Shown here piece by piece: positions 55,139 through 64,000 of a DNA stretch of 64,000 bases. Source of the DNA: RUG12519 sp045649685 (GTDB taxonomy: Bacteria > Bacillota > Clostridia > Oscillospirales > Ruminococcaceae); assembly GCA_045649685.1 (NCBI GenBank), contig JAZRQJ010000009.1, forward strand, positions 115,279-179,278, written 5' to 3'. Made by a program: the position numbers and the translations under genes. Below the pieces are notes generated by a model, which was not told the DNA's origin, did not search any database, and was given only the letters and a program-made list of their open reading frames with translations. Position 1 is the stretch's first letter; the number at the start of each line of letters is the position of its first letter.

Positions 55139-56017
55139 TTAAGACTTCAAAGCAAGTATTCTTTTTAGATCATTAATGTCAAATGTGTGTTTACTATTAC
55201 AAAAATGACACTCAACATTAATCGGCTTTTCATCATTTATCATATTTTCAATTTCTTTATCATCTAAACTCATTAGAATTCGTTCAGTCCTAGCTCTATC
55301 ACAATCACACTTGTATATAACTTCACGCTCATCTAATAAATTTGGAGTTGTTCCTTCCAAAACTTTCAAAGAAATTTCTTGGGGACTCATTCCTTCATCT
55401 AACATTTTAGAAACAGATTTTATATTAGTCATATTTTTTTCAATAATATCTATTACTGATTCATCTGCATATGGCAAAAGTTGAATCAAAAACCCACCGG
55501 CACACTTTACAGTTGAATCTTCATTTAATAATACTCCTAAAGCACAAACAGTTGGTATTTGTTCACTAGTTACATAATAATTGGTAATATCTTCACCTAT
55601 CTCACCCGATATTAAAGGAACCTGACTATTATACGGTTGTTTCAATCCAATATTTTTTACTACACTAAGCATTCCGTTTGATCCAACAACCTTTTTTATA
55701 TCAATTTTCTCACAATCATTTGTTAACATACCTGCAGATGGATTATCCACATACGATTTAACAAAACCCATGCCATTAGATACAACAATTAGGTTTCCAG
55801 CTGTTCCATCTCCTTTAATTCTTAAAGTCAAGCTATCTTGATCATTTTTTAATAAAGCACCCATCATAGAACCAGCAACTGTCAATCGCCCTAAAGCAAT
55901 GGAAACTGCTGCAGAAGTATGATGTATTTCCTGCATCTTAGAAACAATATCCGTTGCATCAATTGCAACCGAAAACGCAGATCCATCTTTAGTTATAGAT
56001 CTAGCTAAATTTAACAT
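55139..56017 (-). CDS. hslO: Redox-regulated chaperone Hsp33
   Basis: A chaperone switched on by oxidation. The 292 residues end in the zinc/redox switch CDC...CHFC (residues near 239-241 and 272-275), four Cys as expected. The N-terminal domain shows the family stretch LTLRIKGDGTAGNLIVVS. It lies between miaB and lysA. Confidence 0.96.
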   Translation of the reverse strand: MLNLARSITKDGSAFSVAIDATDIVSKMQEIHHTSAAVSIALGRLTVAGSMMGALLKNDQDSLTLRIKGDGTAGNLIVVSNGMGFVKSYVDNPSAGMLTNDCEKIDIKKVVGSNGMLSVVKNIGLKQPYNSQVPLISGEIGEDITNYYVTSEQIPTVCALGVLLNEDSTVKCAGGFLIQLLPYADESVIDIIEKNMTNIKSVSKMLDEGMSPQEISLKVLEGTTPNLLDEREVIYKCDCDRARTERILMSLDDKEIENMINDEKPINVECHFCNSKHTFDINDLKRILALKS

Positions 56018-56062
56018 AAAATCTCACCACTTTTAAAATAAAAATCTTTTCAAAATCCCAAA

Positions 56063-57361
56063 TTATATATCATTTCTTACTACATCTTCTAATGTTTCCC
56101 TATTAACAATAACCCTACTCTTTCCATCTTTAACCATAATTACAGCTGGTTTTAAATTTCTATTGTAATTAGAAGACATTGAATAGTTATATGCACCTGT
56201 AGCACAAACTGCTAATATATCTCCCGATTCTGCATGTTGCAGTGGCATATTTTCACCAATCAAATCACCGCTCTCACAACATTTACCGGCAATTGTAACT
56301 ATTTTACTTCTTTCTTCGTTAGCCTTATTAGCAACAATCGCGTCATATTCCGATTTATAAAGAGCATATCTAGGATTATCCGTTATACCACCATCTACTG
56401 AAACATATGTTCTAACATTTGGAATTTCTTTTCTAGCTCCAACTGTATATAAAGTGATCCCTGCCGGTGCAATTAAAGACCTGCCTGGTTCTATAACTAT
56501 AAAAGGTTTTTTTAGATTATATTGATCACATTTTTTTTGTATCATAGAAGCAACAGCTTTCATATATTCTTCATAATCTACCGGATCATCTTTTTCAATA
56601 TATTTAATTCCAAAACCTCCACCCAAATTCAATTCACACATTTCAATTCCAGTCCCATCCTTAACATCACTTATAAACTTCATCATAACATCAGCAGCCA
56701 ACACAAATGGATCCACATCTAATATCTGCGAACCTATATGACAATGTGCTCCTATTAAATTTATATTTTCAAATTTATTAACCAATTTTGCTGCACTTAA
56801 AGCCTCACCAGTTTCAATAGCAAATCCAAACTTAGAATCTATTTGTCCTGTTTTTATAAAATCGTGCGTATGTGCATCAATTCCTGGTTTTACTCTAATA
56901 AGAATATCGACTTTTGAGTTCATTTCTTTAGCAACAGAATCGAGCAATTCAAGTTCATTTAAATTATCTACCACTATTCTACCTATTTTATTTTCAACAG
57001 CAAATCTTAACTCTTCTATTGTTTTATTATTTCCATGTAAATATATTTTCTCTGATGGGAATCCAGCGGAAATAGCAGTATACATCTCACCCAAAGAAAC
57101 TGTGTCTACTCCCATTTGCTCGTCCTTCATAATCCTATATATTTCCTTACAAGAAAACGCTTTGCTTGCATAACAAACCAATCCATTTTTTCCATAATAA
57201 CCATCAATAGACTTTTTAAATTTTTCACAATTTTCTCTAATCAAGTCTTCATCCAATACATAAAGTGGCGTACCATATTTCTTTGCAAGATCTAAAGTAT
57301 CAACTCCGCCAATTGTCAAATTTCCTTTTTCATTTACATTTAAATTTTTAGATATAAACAT
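56063..57361 (-). CDS. lysA: Diaminopimelate decarboxylase
   Basis: PLP enzyme of the last lysine step, meso-diaminopimelate to lysine and CO2. The 432 residues have the PLP lysine in VCYASKAFSCKEI, HIGSQI, the phosphate-binding LNLGGGFGI, EPGRSLIAPAG and GKCCESGDLIG. Other lysine genes are not nearby. It has 30 bases between it and engB. Confidence 0.97.
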   Translation of the reverse strand: MFISKNLNVNEKGNLTIGGVDTLDLAKKYGTPLYVLDEDLIRENCEKFKKSIDGYYGKNGLVCYASKAFSCKEIYRIMKDEQMGVDTVSLGEMYTAISAGFPSEKIYLHGNNKTIEELRFAVENKIGRIVVDNLNELELLDSVAKEMNSKVDILIRVKPGIDAHTHDFIKTGQIDSKFGFAIETGEALSAAKLVNKFENINLIGAHCHIGSQILDVDPFVLAADVMMKFISDVKDGTGIEMCELNLGGGFGIKYIEKDDPVDYEEYMKAVASMIQKKCDQYNLKKPFIVIEPGRSLIAPAGITLYTVGARKEIPNVRTYVSVDGGITDNPRYALYKSEYDAIVANKANEERSKIVTIAGKCCESGDLIGENMPLQHAESGDILAVCATGAYNYSMSSNYNRNLKPAVIMVKDGKSRVIVNRETLEDVVRNDI

Positions 57362-57391
57362 ATCTTAATTTCCCCCATTTTAATACTAATG

Positions 57392-57979
57392 CTACTCCAA
57401 CTTACAAACATCTTCAATACATCTTTTTATTTCTTCAATTCCCTCGCCCGTTTTAGATGAAACTTCGATAATATAAATTTGATCAGAATAGGGCAAATCA
57501 GTTTTTATTTTTTCTAACATTTCACATCTTTTGGTTTTTCCCAATTTATCTGCCTTAGTCAAAACCACAATAAACGGTAATTGATATTCAATCAAAAACT
57601 CAACCATTTGCAAGTCTAAAGCACTAATATCATGTCTCATATCTACTAATAACACCACTAATCCAACTAAGCGGTCATCTTTAAAATAACCCTCTATCAA
57701 GCTCCCCCATCTTTTTTTCTCAGATTTAGAAACCTTTGCATATCCATATCCAGGCAAATCAACAAAATAAACATCATCTACACCATAAAAATTTATCGTC
57801 GCCGTTTTCCCCGGAACAGCACTCACTCGAGCAAGATTTTTCCTATTAAACAATTTGTTTAATAGCGATGATTTACCTACATTAGATCTGCCAGCAAAAA
57901 CAATTTCAGTTTTTTCAGATCTGGGAAGTTGTTTAATCAAACCATATGCACTAACAAATTTTGCATCAAAATATCGCAT
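57392..57979 (-). CDS. engB: Ribosome-assembly GTPase YsxC/EngB
   Basis: A 195-residue GTPase needed for 50S maturation. G1 is GRSNVGKSSLLN, G2 the GKTATINFY stretch, G3 DLPGYGYAKV and G4 TKADKLGK. It follows lon by one base; lon-ysxC is the B. subtilis order. Confidence 0.97.
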   Translation of the reverse strand: MRYFDAKFVSAYGLIKQLPRSEKTEIVFAGRSNVGKSSLLNKLFNRKNLARVSAVPGKTATINFYGVDDVYFVDLPGYGYAKVSKSEKKRWGSLIEGYFKDDRLVGLVVLLVDMRHDISALDLQMVEFLIEYQLPFIVVLTKADKLGKTKRCEMLEKIKTDLPYSDQIYIIEVSSKTGEGIEEIKRCIEDVCKLE

Positions 57980-57980
57980 T

Positions 57981-60329
57981 TTAAAGTTTCTCCATATTAT
58001 CTGACTGTTTATTTTTTATCAACGCAAGTTTCAATACTTGATCCGCAGTAGAGCAAGGTATAAATTTTACAGCTTTTTTAACAGAATCATCTATATCATC
58101 TAAATCACTAACATTATCCTGCGGTATCAAAACTGTTGTCACTCCAGACTTATATGCTGCCATAGCTTTTTCTTTTAGTCCACCTATAGCCATATCTCTA
58201 CCTCTTAGACTAATTTCACCTGTCATAGCAACATCACGTCTTACAGGAATATTAGAAAGAGCCGAAACAAGAACAGTTGCTAGAGCCACTCCAGCAGATG
58301 GACCATCTTTAGGAACAGCTCCCTCAGGAACGTGTATATGAATATCCTTTTTCTTATAGAAATCAGTTGGTATATTATATTCAGAAGCTATTGATCGAAC
58401 AAAACTAATAGCTGTATTAGCCGATTCTTTCATAATATCTCCCAAATTTCCTGTAAGTTTAATATCTCCTTTTCCATCCATAACACCAGCTTCAATTTGC
58501 ATAAGTTCTCCACCAACACTTGTCCACGCAAGCCCGTTTGCAAGACCAACTTCATCAGTCTTAGAAATTGTTTCGCCGATATATTTTTTTGTTCCAATAT
58601 ATTTTTCAATGTTTTTCTCAGTAAATCTAACCGACTTATTTTTTCCAGATATCAATTTTTTAGCAGCTTTTCTCAAAAGAGATGCAATTAATCTATTTAA
58701 TTTTCTAACACCCGCCTCTCGAGTGTAACCATCTATTAATTCATATATTACCTTATCTGTTACCCTAACCATATTTTCATCTAATCCATGTTCCTTGAGT
58801 TGCTTAGGCCACAAATACTCTTTAGCAATATGAAATTTTTCCTCAATTGTATAACTAGAAATCTCAATTATTTCCATTCTATCGAGCAACGGTGATGGAA
58901 TTGATGAAACGGTATTCGCAGTTGCTATAAAAAAGCTCTCCGAAATATCAAATGGAACTTCTATATAATGATCTATAAAAGCGTTATTTTGTTCGATATC
59001 CAAAACCTCAAGTGCAGCAGCAGAAGGATCTCCTTTGAAACTAGCACCCATCTTATCTATTTCATCAAGAAGGACTAATGGATTTCTAGATTTAGCTTGA
59101 ATCATTCCACCAATAATTCTGCCAGGCATAGCTCCAATATATGTTTTTCTATGTCCTCTAATATCAGATTCATCATTAATTCCACCCAAAGATATTCTTA
59201 CAAATTTTCTGCCAATAGCTTCAGCAATAGAACGAGCAATTGAAGTTTTTCCAACTCCTGGCGGACCAACTAAACACAATATTTGACCTTTTATGTTTGG
59301 ATTAAATTTACGAACCGCCAAATTTTCTAATATATGTTCTTTTACTTTTTTTAATCCGTAATGATATTTATTTAAATGCTCACTAATTATGTCTAAATCT
59401 ATATTTTCTTTTGTTGCTTTATCCCATGGTAAGTTCAAGACAGTATCGAGATAGTTAGCAATTACATATGCCTCATGTGATGATTCAGGCATACGTTCCA
59501 TTTTCTTTACCTCAGACAACAACTTTTCCCTTGATTCGTCCGATATATTTTCGATTTTCGATATTTTTTCAGCATATTCCAAACTATCAGAATTATCTGT
59601 GTTTTCAGAATCGCCCAACTCTTGGTTTATAATCTTGGCTTGCTCTCTCAAAAAATAGTTTCGCTGATTTTTATCTATATTTCTTTCAACTTTTTCTATC
59701 ATTTTACGTTCTATAGAAGCTATTTCTGCCTCTTTAGCTACAGCATCCAAAACCAGTTTAAGTTTTTTTAACAAATTAGACTCTTCAAGCATATGTTGTT
59801 TTAATTCATATTTAAACGGCATTATCCCTACAACTATGGTAAATAAATTAAACGGATCCTCTTCGTTTTCAATTAAAGCAACCAATTCTCTACTAGTGTT
59901 TTTTATTGATACTCCATATTGTATGAATTTCTTTTTTATAGCTCTCATAACCGCATATATTTCATCAGTTTTCTTAACACGAATCCTTTCAGGAACACGT
60001 TTAACAGCAGCTGAATACATCTGTTCATCCGAATAAAACTCAGCAACTTTTGCCTTATATTTTCCAATAGCTGTTAACTTATAATCACCTTCAGCATATT
60101 TATGAAATTGCTTTATTTCACAAACAGTTCCAAAATTATACAAATCTTCCTTACAAGGTTCTAAAACATCAATATATTTTTGAGCAACTATAAAAATCTT
60201 TTTACTACCATTGATTGCATTTTGAATAGCGGATATCGATTTTTTTCTAGCCACATCTATATTTATGATTCCCTTTGGAAAAGCAACAACCCCTCTTGAT
60301 GCTACTAGTGGTATTACTTGTTCTTTCAT
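57981..60329 (-). CDS. lon: ATP-dependent protease Lon
   Basis: Degrades damaged and regulatory proteins. The 782 residues have the LON substrate domain (1-200), an AAA+ module with GPPGVGKTSIARSIA and LVLLDEIDKMG, and the protease domain with the catalytic Ser in PKDGPSAGVALA and Lys in GLKEKAMAA. Length is usual for LonA. AGGAG lies 13 bases before the ATG. Confidence 0.98.
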   Translation of the reverse strand: MKEQVIPLVASRGVVAFPKGIINIDVARKKSISAIQNAINGSKKIFIVAQKYIDVLEPCKEDLYNFGTVCEIKQFHKYAEGDYKLTAIGKYKAKVAEFYSDEQMYSAAVKRVPERIRVKKTDEIYAVMRAIKKKFIQYGVSIKNTSRELVALIENEEDPFNLFTIVVGIMPFKYELKQHMLEESNLLKKLKLVLDAVAKEAEIASIERKMIEKVERNIDKNQRNYFLREQAKIINQELGDSENTDNSDSLEYAEKISKIENISDESREKLLSEVKKMERMPESSHEAYVIANYLDTVLNLPWDKATKENIDLDIISEHLNKYHYGLKKVKEHILENLAVRKFNPNIKGQILCLVGPPGVGKTSIARSIAEAIGRKFVRISLGGINDESDIRGHRKTYIGAMPGRIIGGMIQAKSRNPLVLLDEIDKMGASFKGDPSAAALEVLDIEQNNAFIDHYIEVPFDISESFFIATANTVSSIPSPLLDRMEIIEISSYTIEEKFHIAKEYLWPKQLKEHGLDENMVRVTDKVIYELIDGYTREAGVRKLNRLIASLLRKAAKKLISGKNKSVRFTEKNIEKYIGTKKYIGETISKTDEVGLANGLAWTSVGGELMQIEAGVMDGKGDIKLTGNLGDIMKESANTAISFVRSIASEYNIPTDFYKKKDIHIHVPEGAVPKDGPSAGVALATVLVSALSNIPVRRDVAMTGEISLRGRDMAIGGLKEKAMAAYKSGVTTVLIPQDNVSDLDDIDDSVKKAVKFIPCSTADQVLKLALIKNKQSDNMEKL

Positions 60330-60395
60330 TACCTTACGTTCTCTCCTTTATATAAATAAAAAATAACATATATTGTCACAATTACACATAGTATC

Positions 60396-60424
60396 ATTAT
60401 AATAAAAATTATCATTATTTGCAA
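60396..60424 (-). promoter_or_regulatory. Probable promoter of lon-engB
   Basis: TTGCAA and TATAAT with a 17-base spacer on the minus strand, 67 bases before the lon start. No CIRCE-type inverted repeat was seen next to it. Confidence 0.6.
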
Positions 60425-60464
60425 TAGTATATGCTGCACAATTCATATAAAAATGTGCATCCAA

Positions 60465-60504
60465 AAATAAAAACTAGCACCTAAAAAAGTGCTAGTTTTT
60501 ATTT
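60465..60504 (-). terminator. Terminator after clpX
   Basis: A perfect 16-base-pair stem (60465-60480 with 60489-60504) starting next to the clpX stop, 8-base loop, T-rich end. It separates tig-clpP-clpX from lon. Confidence 0.92.
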
Positions 60505-60505
60505 T

Positions 60506-61762
60506 TTATTTCTTATCAATTCTTACTGGCGCCGCACCAGATTCTATTACATCAGCTGTTATCTTTATAGTATCAACATTTTCTGAAGGCAATTCAAACA
60601 TAAGTTGAGATAAATGATCCTCTAAAATTCCCCGCAAACCTCTAGCACCAGTCTTCCTTTCAAGTGCTTTTCTAGCAACCGCATGCAAAGCATCTTCAGT
60701 AAATTCCAATTTTGTACCATCATATGAAAATAATTTTTTATATTGTTTAATAAGTGCATTTTTAGGTTCAGTCAATATTCTAACCAAAGCATCTTCATCA
60801 AGATCATCTAAAGCAGTAATAACTGGAATTCTTCCAACAAGCTCAGGAATTATGCCAAACTTTACTAAATCATGAGGTTCAACATCTTTCATAGTTTTAT
60901 TTATAGTCATATCTTTTTTCGATTTTATATTAGATTCAAATCCAATAGAAGACTCTCCTAATCGCTTACCTATAATTTTTTCTAAACCTTCAAATGCTCC
61001 TCCACATATAAACAAAATATTTTTTGTATCTATTTGTATAAACTCTTGATTAGGGTGTTTTCTTCCGCCCTGCGGAGGAACGTTAGAAACAGTTCCTTCT
61101 AAAATTTTAAGCAACGCCTGTTGAACTCCCTCTCCACTAACATCTCTAGTGATGGATGCATTTTCCGATTTTCGCGTTATCTTGTCTATCTCATCTATAT
61201 ATATTATTCCATGCTGGGCAAGTTCAATATCAAAATCAGCAGCTTGTATTAATCTTAATATAACATTTTCAACATCTTCTCCAACATAACCTGCTTCAGT
61301 TAATGTTGTCGCATCAGCAACAGCAAATGGCACTTCCAATACTCTAGCCAAAGTTTGAGCTAAAAGAGTTTTTCCAACTCCAGTTGGTCCTAAAAGCAAA
61401 ACATTACTCTTTTGCAACTCAACATCATCATCAACTGAAGAAATCCTTTTGTAATGATTGTAAACTGCAACTGACAAAACCATCTTAGCTTCGTCTTGAC
61501 CAATAATATATTGATCTAAAATTGCCTTTATTTCTTTAGGTTTCAAAAATACTCGTTCACTCTTCTTTTGTTTTTTTGTATCTGTTGGTGATTCTGCCTC
61601 AGGAGCAGCAGAAAATAAACCATCTTCAACTAACATTCCATAACAAAGTGCAACACATTCATTACAAATGTAAGCACTATTTCCATATAACAGTCTTGCT
61701 ACTTTATGCTCTGGTTTTCCGCAAAAACTACAACGAAGTAAGCCTTTTGATTCTGTTGCCAT
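60506..61762 (-). CDS. clpX: ATP-dependent Clp protease ATP-binding subunit ClpX
   Basis: Unfoldase that feeds ClpP. The 418 residues have an N-terminal zinc domain (CSFCGK...CNECV), Walker A GPTGVGKTLLAQ, Walker B IIYIDEIDKI, and the IGF loop for ClpP docking, seen as IGFESN. It follows clpP by 21 bases. Confidence 0.98.
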   Translation of the reverse strand: MATESKGLLRCSFCGKPEHKVARLLYGNSAYICNECVALCYGMLVEDGLFSAAPEAESPTDTKKQKKSERVFLKPKEIKAILDQYIIGQDEAKMVLSVAVYNHYKRISSVDDDVELQKSNVLLLGPTGVGKTLLAQTLARVLEVPFAVADATTLTEAGYVGEDVENVILRLIQAADFDIELAQHGIIYIDEIDKITRKSENASITRDVSGEGVQQALLKILEGTVSNVPPQGGRKHPNQEFIQIDTKNILFICGGAFEGLEKIIGKRLGESSIGFESNIKSKKDMTINKTMKDVEPHDLVKFGIIPELVGRIPVITALDDLDEDALVRILTEPKNALIKQYKKLFSYDGTKLEFTEDALHAVARKALERKTGARGLRGILEDHLSQLMFELPSENVDTIKITADVIESGAAPVRIDKK

Positions 61763-61783
61763 AACTAACCCCTCCGAAGATTT

Positions 61784-62365
61784 TTATCTACTTTTTATAA
61801 CTTTATCTATTAAGCCATATTCTTTAGCTTCATCGGCCGACATAAAGTTATCTCTTTCCGTATCTTCCGATACTTTTTCAATAGGTTGTCCCGTAGCTTC
61901 TGAAAGCATTTTGTTTAAGCGAGACTTCATACCAAGAATCCAATCAGCATGTATTTTTATATCTGTCGCTTGCCCTTTAAACTGACCAAGTGGCTGATGA
62001 ATCATAATAGTACTATTTGACAGTGCAATTCTCTTTCCTTTTGCTCCAGCACTCAACAAAAAGGCACCCATAGAAGCAGCCATCCCAATGCATATTGTAG
62101 AAACGTCGCATTTTATATACTGCATTGTGTCATAAATAGCAAATCCAGCGGTAACAGAACCTCCTGGGCTATTTATATATAACTGAATGTCCTTCTCTGG
62201 ATCTTGTGCTTCCAAAAACAACAACTGCGAAACAACCAAACTAGCCGTAGCATCGTTTACCTCATCTGACAGCATTACTATCCTATCTTTTAAAAGACGA
62301 GAGAATATATCATATGCTCTCTCCCCGTGTCCAGTAGGTTCAATAACGGTTGGTACAAGTGCCAT
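61784..62365 (-). CDS. clpP: ATP-dependent Clp protease proteolytic subunit ClpP
   Basis: Serine protease of 193 residues forming the double-ring chamber. The catalytic Ser is in GMAASMGAF, His in MIHQPLGQ and Asp in ERDNFMS. INSPGGSVTAG forms the oxyanion region. It lies between tig and clpX, the common order. Confidence 0.98.
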   Translation of the reverse strand: MALVPTVIEPTGHGERAYDIFSRLLKDRIVMLSDEVNDATASLVVSQLLFLEAQDPEKDIQLYINSPGGSVTAGFAIYDTMQYIKCDVSTICIGMAASMGAFLLSAGAKGKRIALSNSTIMIHQPLGQFKGQATDIKIHADWILGMKSRLNKMLSEATGQPIEKVSEDTERDNFMSADEAKEYGLIDKVIKSR

Positions 62366-62414
62366 AAAAAGCCCCCCACATTCAATATAATAACTTTTAT
62401 TTTATTTACAAAAA

Positions 62415-63713
62415 TTAATCCTCAATTAATTTATCAGTTATTTTTGCATTATCTTTAACAAAATCCATAGCTTTTCTAACTAAAATATCAGCTTTTAAAT
62501 TATCCGAAGATATCATAGTTTTTATTTTTTCAGCTTCAATGTTATATTGTTTAGAAAGTTTTTCAAACTCACCATTTATTTCATCATCACTAACTTCAAT
62601 TTTTTCAATATCAGCAATTTTTTCCAAAGCTAAGCGCGATTTAACTTGAGTTTCAGCTTGCTCTCTAAACTGATCTCTCAGCTTATCTTTACTTGTTCCC
62701 ATATATTGAGCATACATATCTAAAGTTATACCTTGCATAGATATACGCTGTTCAAAATCACGCATCAACTCGTCAATACGTCTATCAAACATAACACTAG
62801 GAATTTCCGCTTTCATGTTTTCAATTAATTTAGATGTTATTTCATGCTCAACAGACATATCAGCTGCATTAGTATATTCTTCTTTAATTTTGTTTTCAAG
62901 ATCTTTCTTTAATTCATTCAAAGTATCATATTCACTTACATCTTTTGCAAACTCATCATCTTCTTCTGGCAATTCAATTTTTTTGATTTCATGAATTTTA
63001 CATTTAAACACAGCAGGTTTTGATTTCAAATCTTCAACATGATAATCTTCTGGGAAAGTTACATTAACATCAAACTCATCATCAATATTATGGCCAACTA
63101 CCTGATCTTCAAATCCAGGAATAAATTGACCAGATCCTAATTTTAGAGTATGACCTTCAGCTTTACCTCCATCAAATGCAACTCCGTCAATAAATCCTTC
63201 AAAATCCAAAACAACAGTATCTCCCTGTTCAGCTGCACGATCTTCAACAGATATCATACGTCCACAGCGCTCACGCATAGCTTGTAATCTAGAATTTACT
63301 GCCTTATCATCAACTTTTCTTACAGGCTTTTCAACTTCAATACCTTTATAGTTTTCAACTTCAACTTCAGGTTTTAATACACAAATAGCCTTAAAAGTCA
63401 AACCTTTTTCAGAGCTAGCTTCTGTTGGTTCCAAGGATTCAATTGCAACAACATCTAAATTAGCTTCTTGTATAGCTTCTTCCAATGCCTCTGGGTATAC
63501 AATTTCAATAGCATCATCAAAGAAAACCCCCTCTCCATATCTTTTTTCTATAACCCTTCTAGGTGCTTTTCCAACTCTAAAACCAGGAACACTTATTTTC
63601 TTTGCTCTTTTTTTGTAAGCTTTATCACAAGCTAAATTAAAAGTTTTAGAATCAACAAAAACTTCCAATTCATTTTTATTAGTTGCTATATTTTCATTTT
63701 TTACTAGACTCAT
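62415..63713 (-). CDS. tig: Trigger factor
   Basis: Ribosome-bound chaperone and prolyl isomerase. The 432 residues have the ribosome-binding signature PGFRVGKAPR near residue 43, an FKBP-like domain (about 150-240, with GDTVVLDFEGFIDG) and a helical C-terminal domain. First gene of tig-clpP-clpX. Confidence 0.97.
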   Translation of the reverse strand: MSLVKNENIATNKNELEVFVDSKTFNLACDKAYKKRAKKISVPGFRVGKAPRRVIEKRYGEGVFFDDAIEIVYPEALEEAIQEANLDVVAIESLEPTEASSEKGLTFKAICVLKPEVEVENYKGIEVEKPVRKVDDKAVNSRLQAMRERCGRMISVEDRAAEQGDTVVLDFEGFIDGVAFDGGKAEGHTLKLGSGQFIPGFEDQVVGHNIDDEFDVNVTFPEDYHVEDLKSKPAVFKCKIHEIKKIELPEEDDEFAKDVSEYDTLNELKKDLENKIKEEYTNAADMSVEHEITSKLIENMKAEIPSVMFDRRIDELMRDFEQRISMQGITLDMYAQYMGTSKDKLRDQFREQAETQVKSRLALEKIADIEKIEVSDDEINGEFEKLSKQYNIEAEKIKTMISSDNLKADILVRKAMDFVKDNAKITDKLIED

Positions 63714-63752
63714 TACGTCTCCCCCATATTTAATTTTGTACAGATGATACTC

Positions 63753-63781
63753 ATTATAACATATATTTAATAAATTGTTAA
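63753..63781 (-). promoter_or_regulatory. Promoter of tig-clpP-clpX
   Basis: TTAACA and TATAAT with a 17-base spacer on the minus strand, 40 bases before the tig start. Confidence 0.7.
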
Positions 63782-63798
63782 GTAAAATATATTTTTTG

Positions 63799-64000
63799 TT
63801 AAAAAATTTTTAATAAGTCAAATTTTAAGTAATCACTAGAAACTAATTTATACTCTATCCCATCAACATTACCCTCAACAGCATATCGGCAAGATTTTCC
63901 ATGCAAATGCCCATAATATACACGCTTGATTTTATATTCATTTAATACATTTAATATTTCAACTGTTCTGCTGGGACCAAATATTGGTGGATAGTGCAAA
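63799..64000 (-). CDS. Metallophosphoesterase, C-terminal part (cut by window edge)
   Basis: The frame runs past the right edge, so only about 66 C-terminal residues are seen. HYPP at the edge and YYGHLHGKS near the middle are the metal-binding His motifs of calcineurin-like phosphoesterases. Substrate unknown. The stop lies 18 bases before the tig promoter, and no clear terminator is visible between them. Confidence 0.8.
   Translation of the reverse strand, partial: LHYPPIFGPSRTVEILNVLNEYKIKRVYYGHLHGKSCRYAVEGNVDGIEYKLVSSDYLKFDLLKIF

Noticed and set aside
1..64000. tRNA or rRNA genes, CRISPR arrays, transposases, prophage genes
   Set aside because: None was found by reading; intergenic gaps are nearly all under 270 bases and hold promoters, terminators or ribosome sites.

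Overview
The window is an AT-rich stretch of a low-GC Gram-positive chromosome. Gene content and order point to a member of the Clostridia: rnc-Elp3-like radical SAM-smc-ftsY, yhbY-nadD/yqeK-rsfS-leuS, yggS-sepF-divIVA-ileS-lspA-rluD, infC-rpmI-rplT and tig-clpP-clpX-lon. Strong AGGAGG-type ribosome sites, several TTG/GTG starts and a PPi-type phosphofructokinase agree with this. Genus cannot be read from the sequence. No tRNA, rRNA, CRISPR array, insertion sequence or phage gene was seen.

Layout. 1-9.6 kb: tail of a thiamine pyrophosphokinase gene, an SDR oxidoreductase, M18 aminopeptidase, lytic transglycosylase, coaE, sua5, prfA and trmB on the minus strand, then pfp and tspO on plus, and a Cys-rich unknown on minus. 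9.6-13.1 kb, plus strand: rpmB, glyA, rarA and a small membrane protein. 13.1-18.1 kb, minus strand: an accessory operon. 18.1-20.1 kb: two secreted proteins with matching 5' ends, and a relic of a second leuS 3' end. 20.1-63.8 kb: almost unbroken minus-strand housekeeping genes for translation, tRNA modification, ribosome assembly, mismatch repair, division, lysine synthesis and proteolysis. The window ends inside a metallophosphoesterase gene.

The most interesting region is 13.1-18.1 kb, which reads as a ribosomally made and modified peptide (RiPP) locus that I cannot match to a described class. In order of transcription it has a consensus promoter (18021-18049), a 56-residue Ala/Gly-rich peptide gene with two cysteines (17780-17950), a strong terminator acting as an attenuator (17719-17766), an ABC-2-type permease, a radical SAM/SPASM enzyme with a PqqD-like front domain, a TldD-type metallopeptidase with its zinc residues, a 195-residue unknown overlapping tldD, and an ABC ATPase. 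The proposed flow is: peptide made in excess, bound by the PqqD-like domain, modified by the radical SAM enzyme, trimmed by the TldD-type peptidase, and exported or neutralised by the ABC transporter. Two hairpins with the same loop and compensatory stem changes bracket the operon.

The rest is mainly core metabolism. Points of note are a nadD-yqeK fusion, a ylm division cluster without ylmG or ylmH, a YlbF-family protein with a Cys-rich tail, and a probable L20-type leader before infC.
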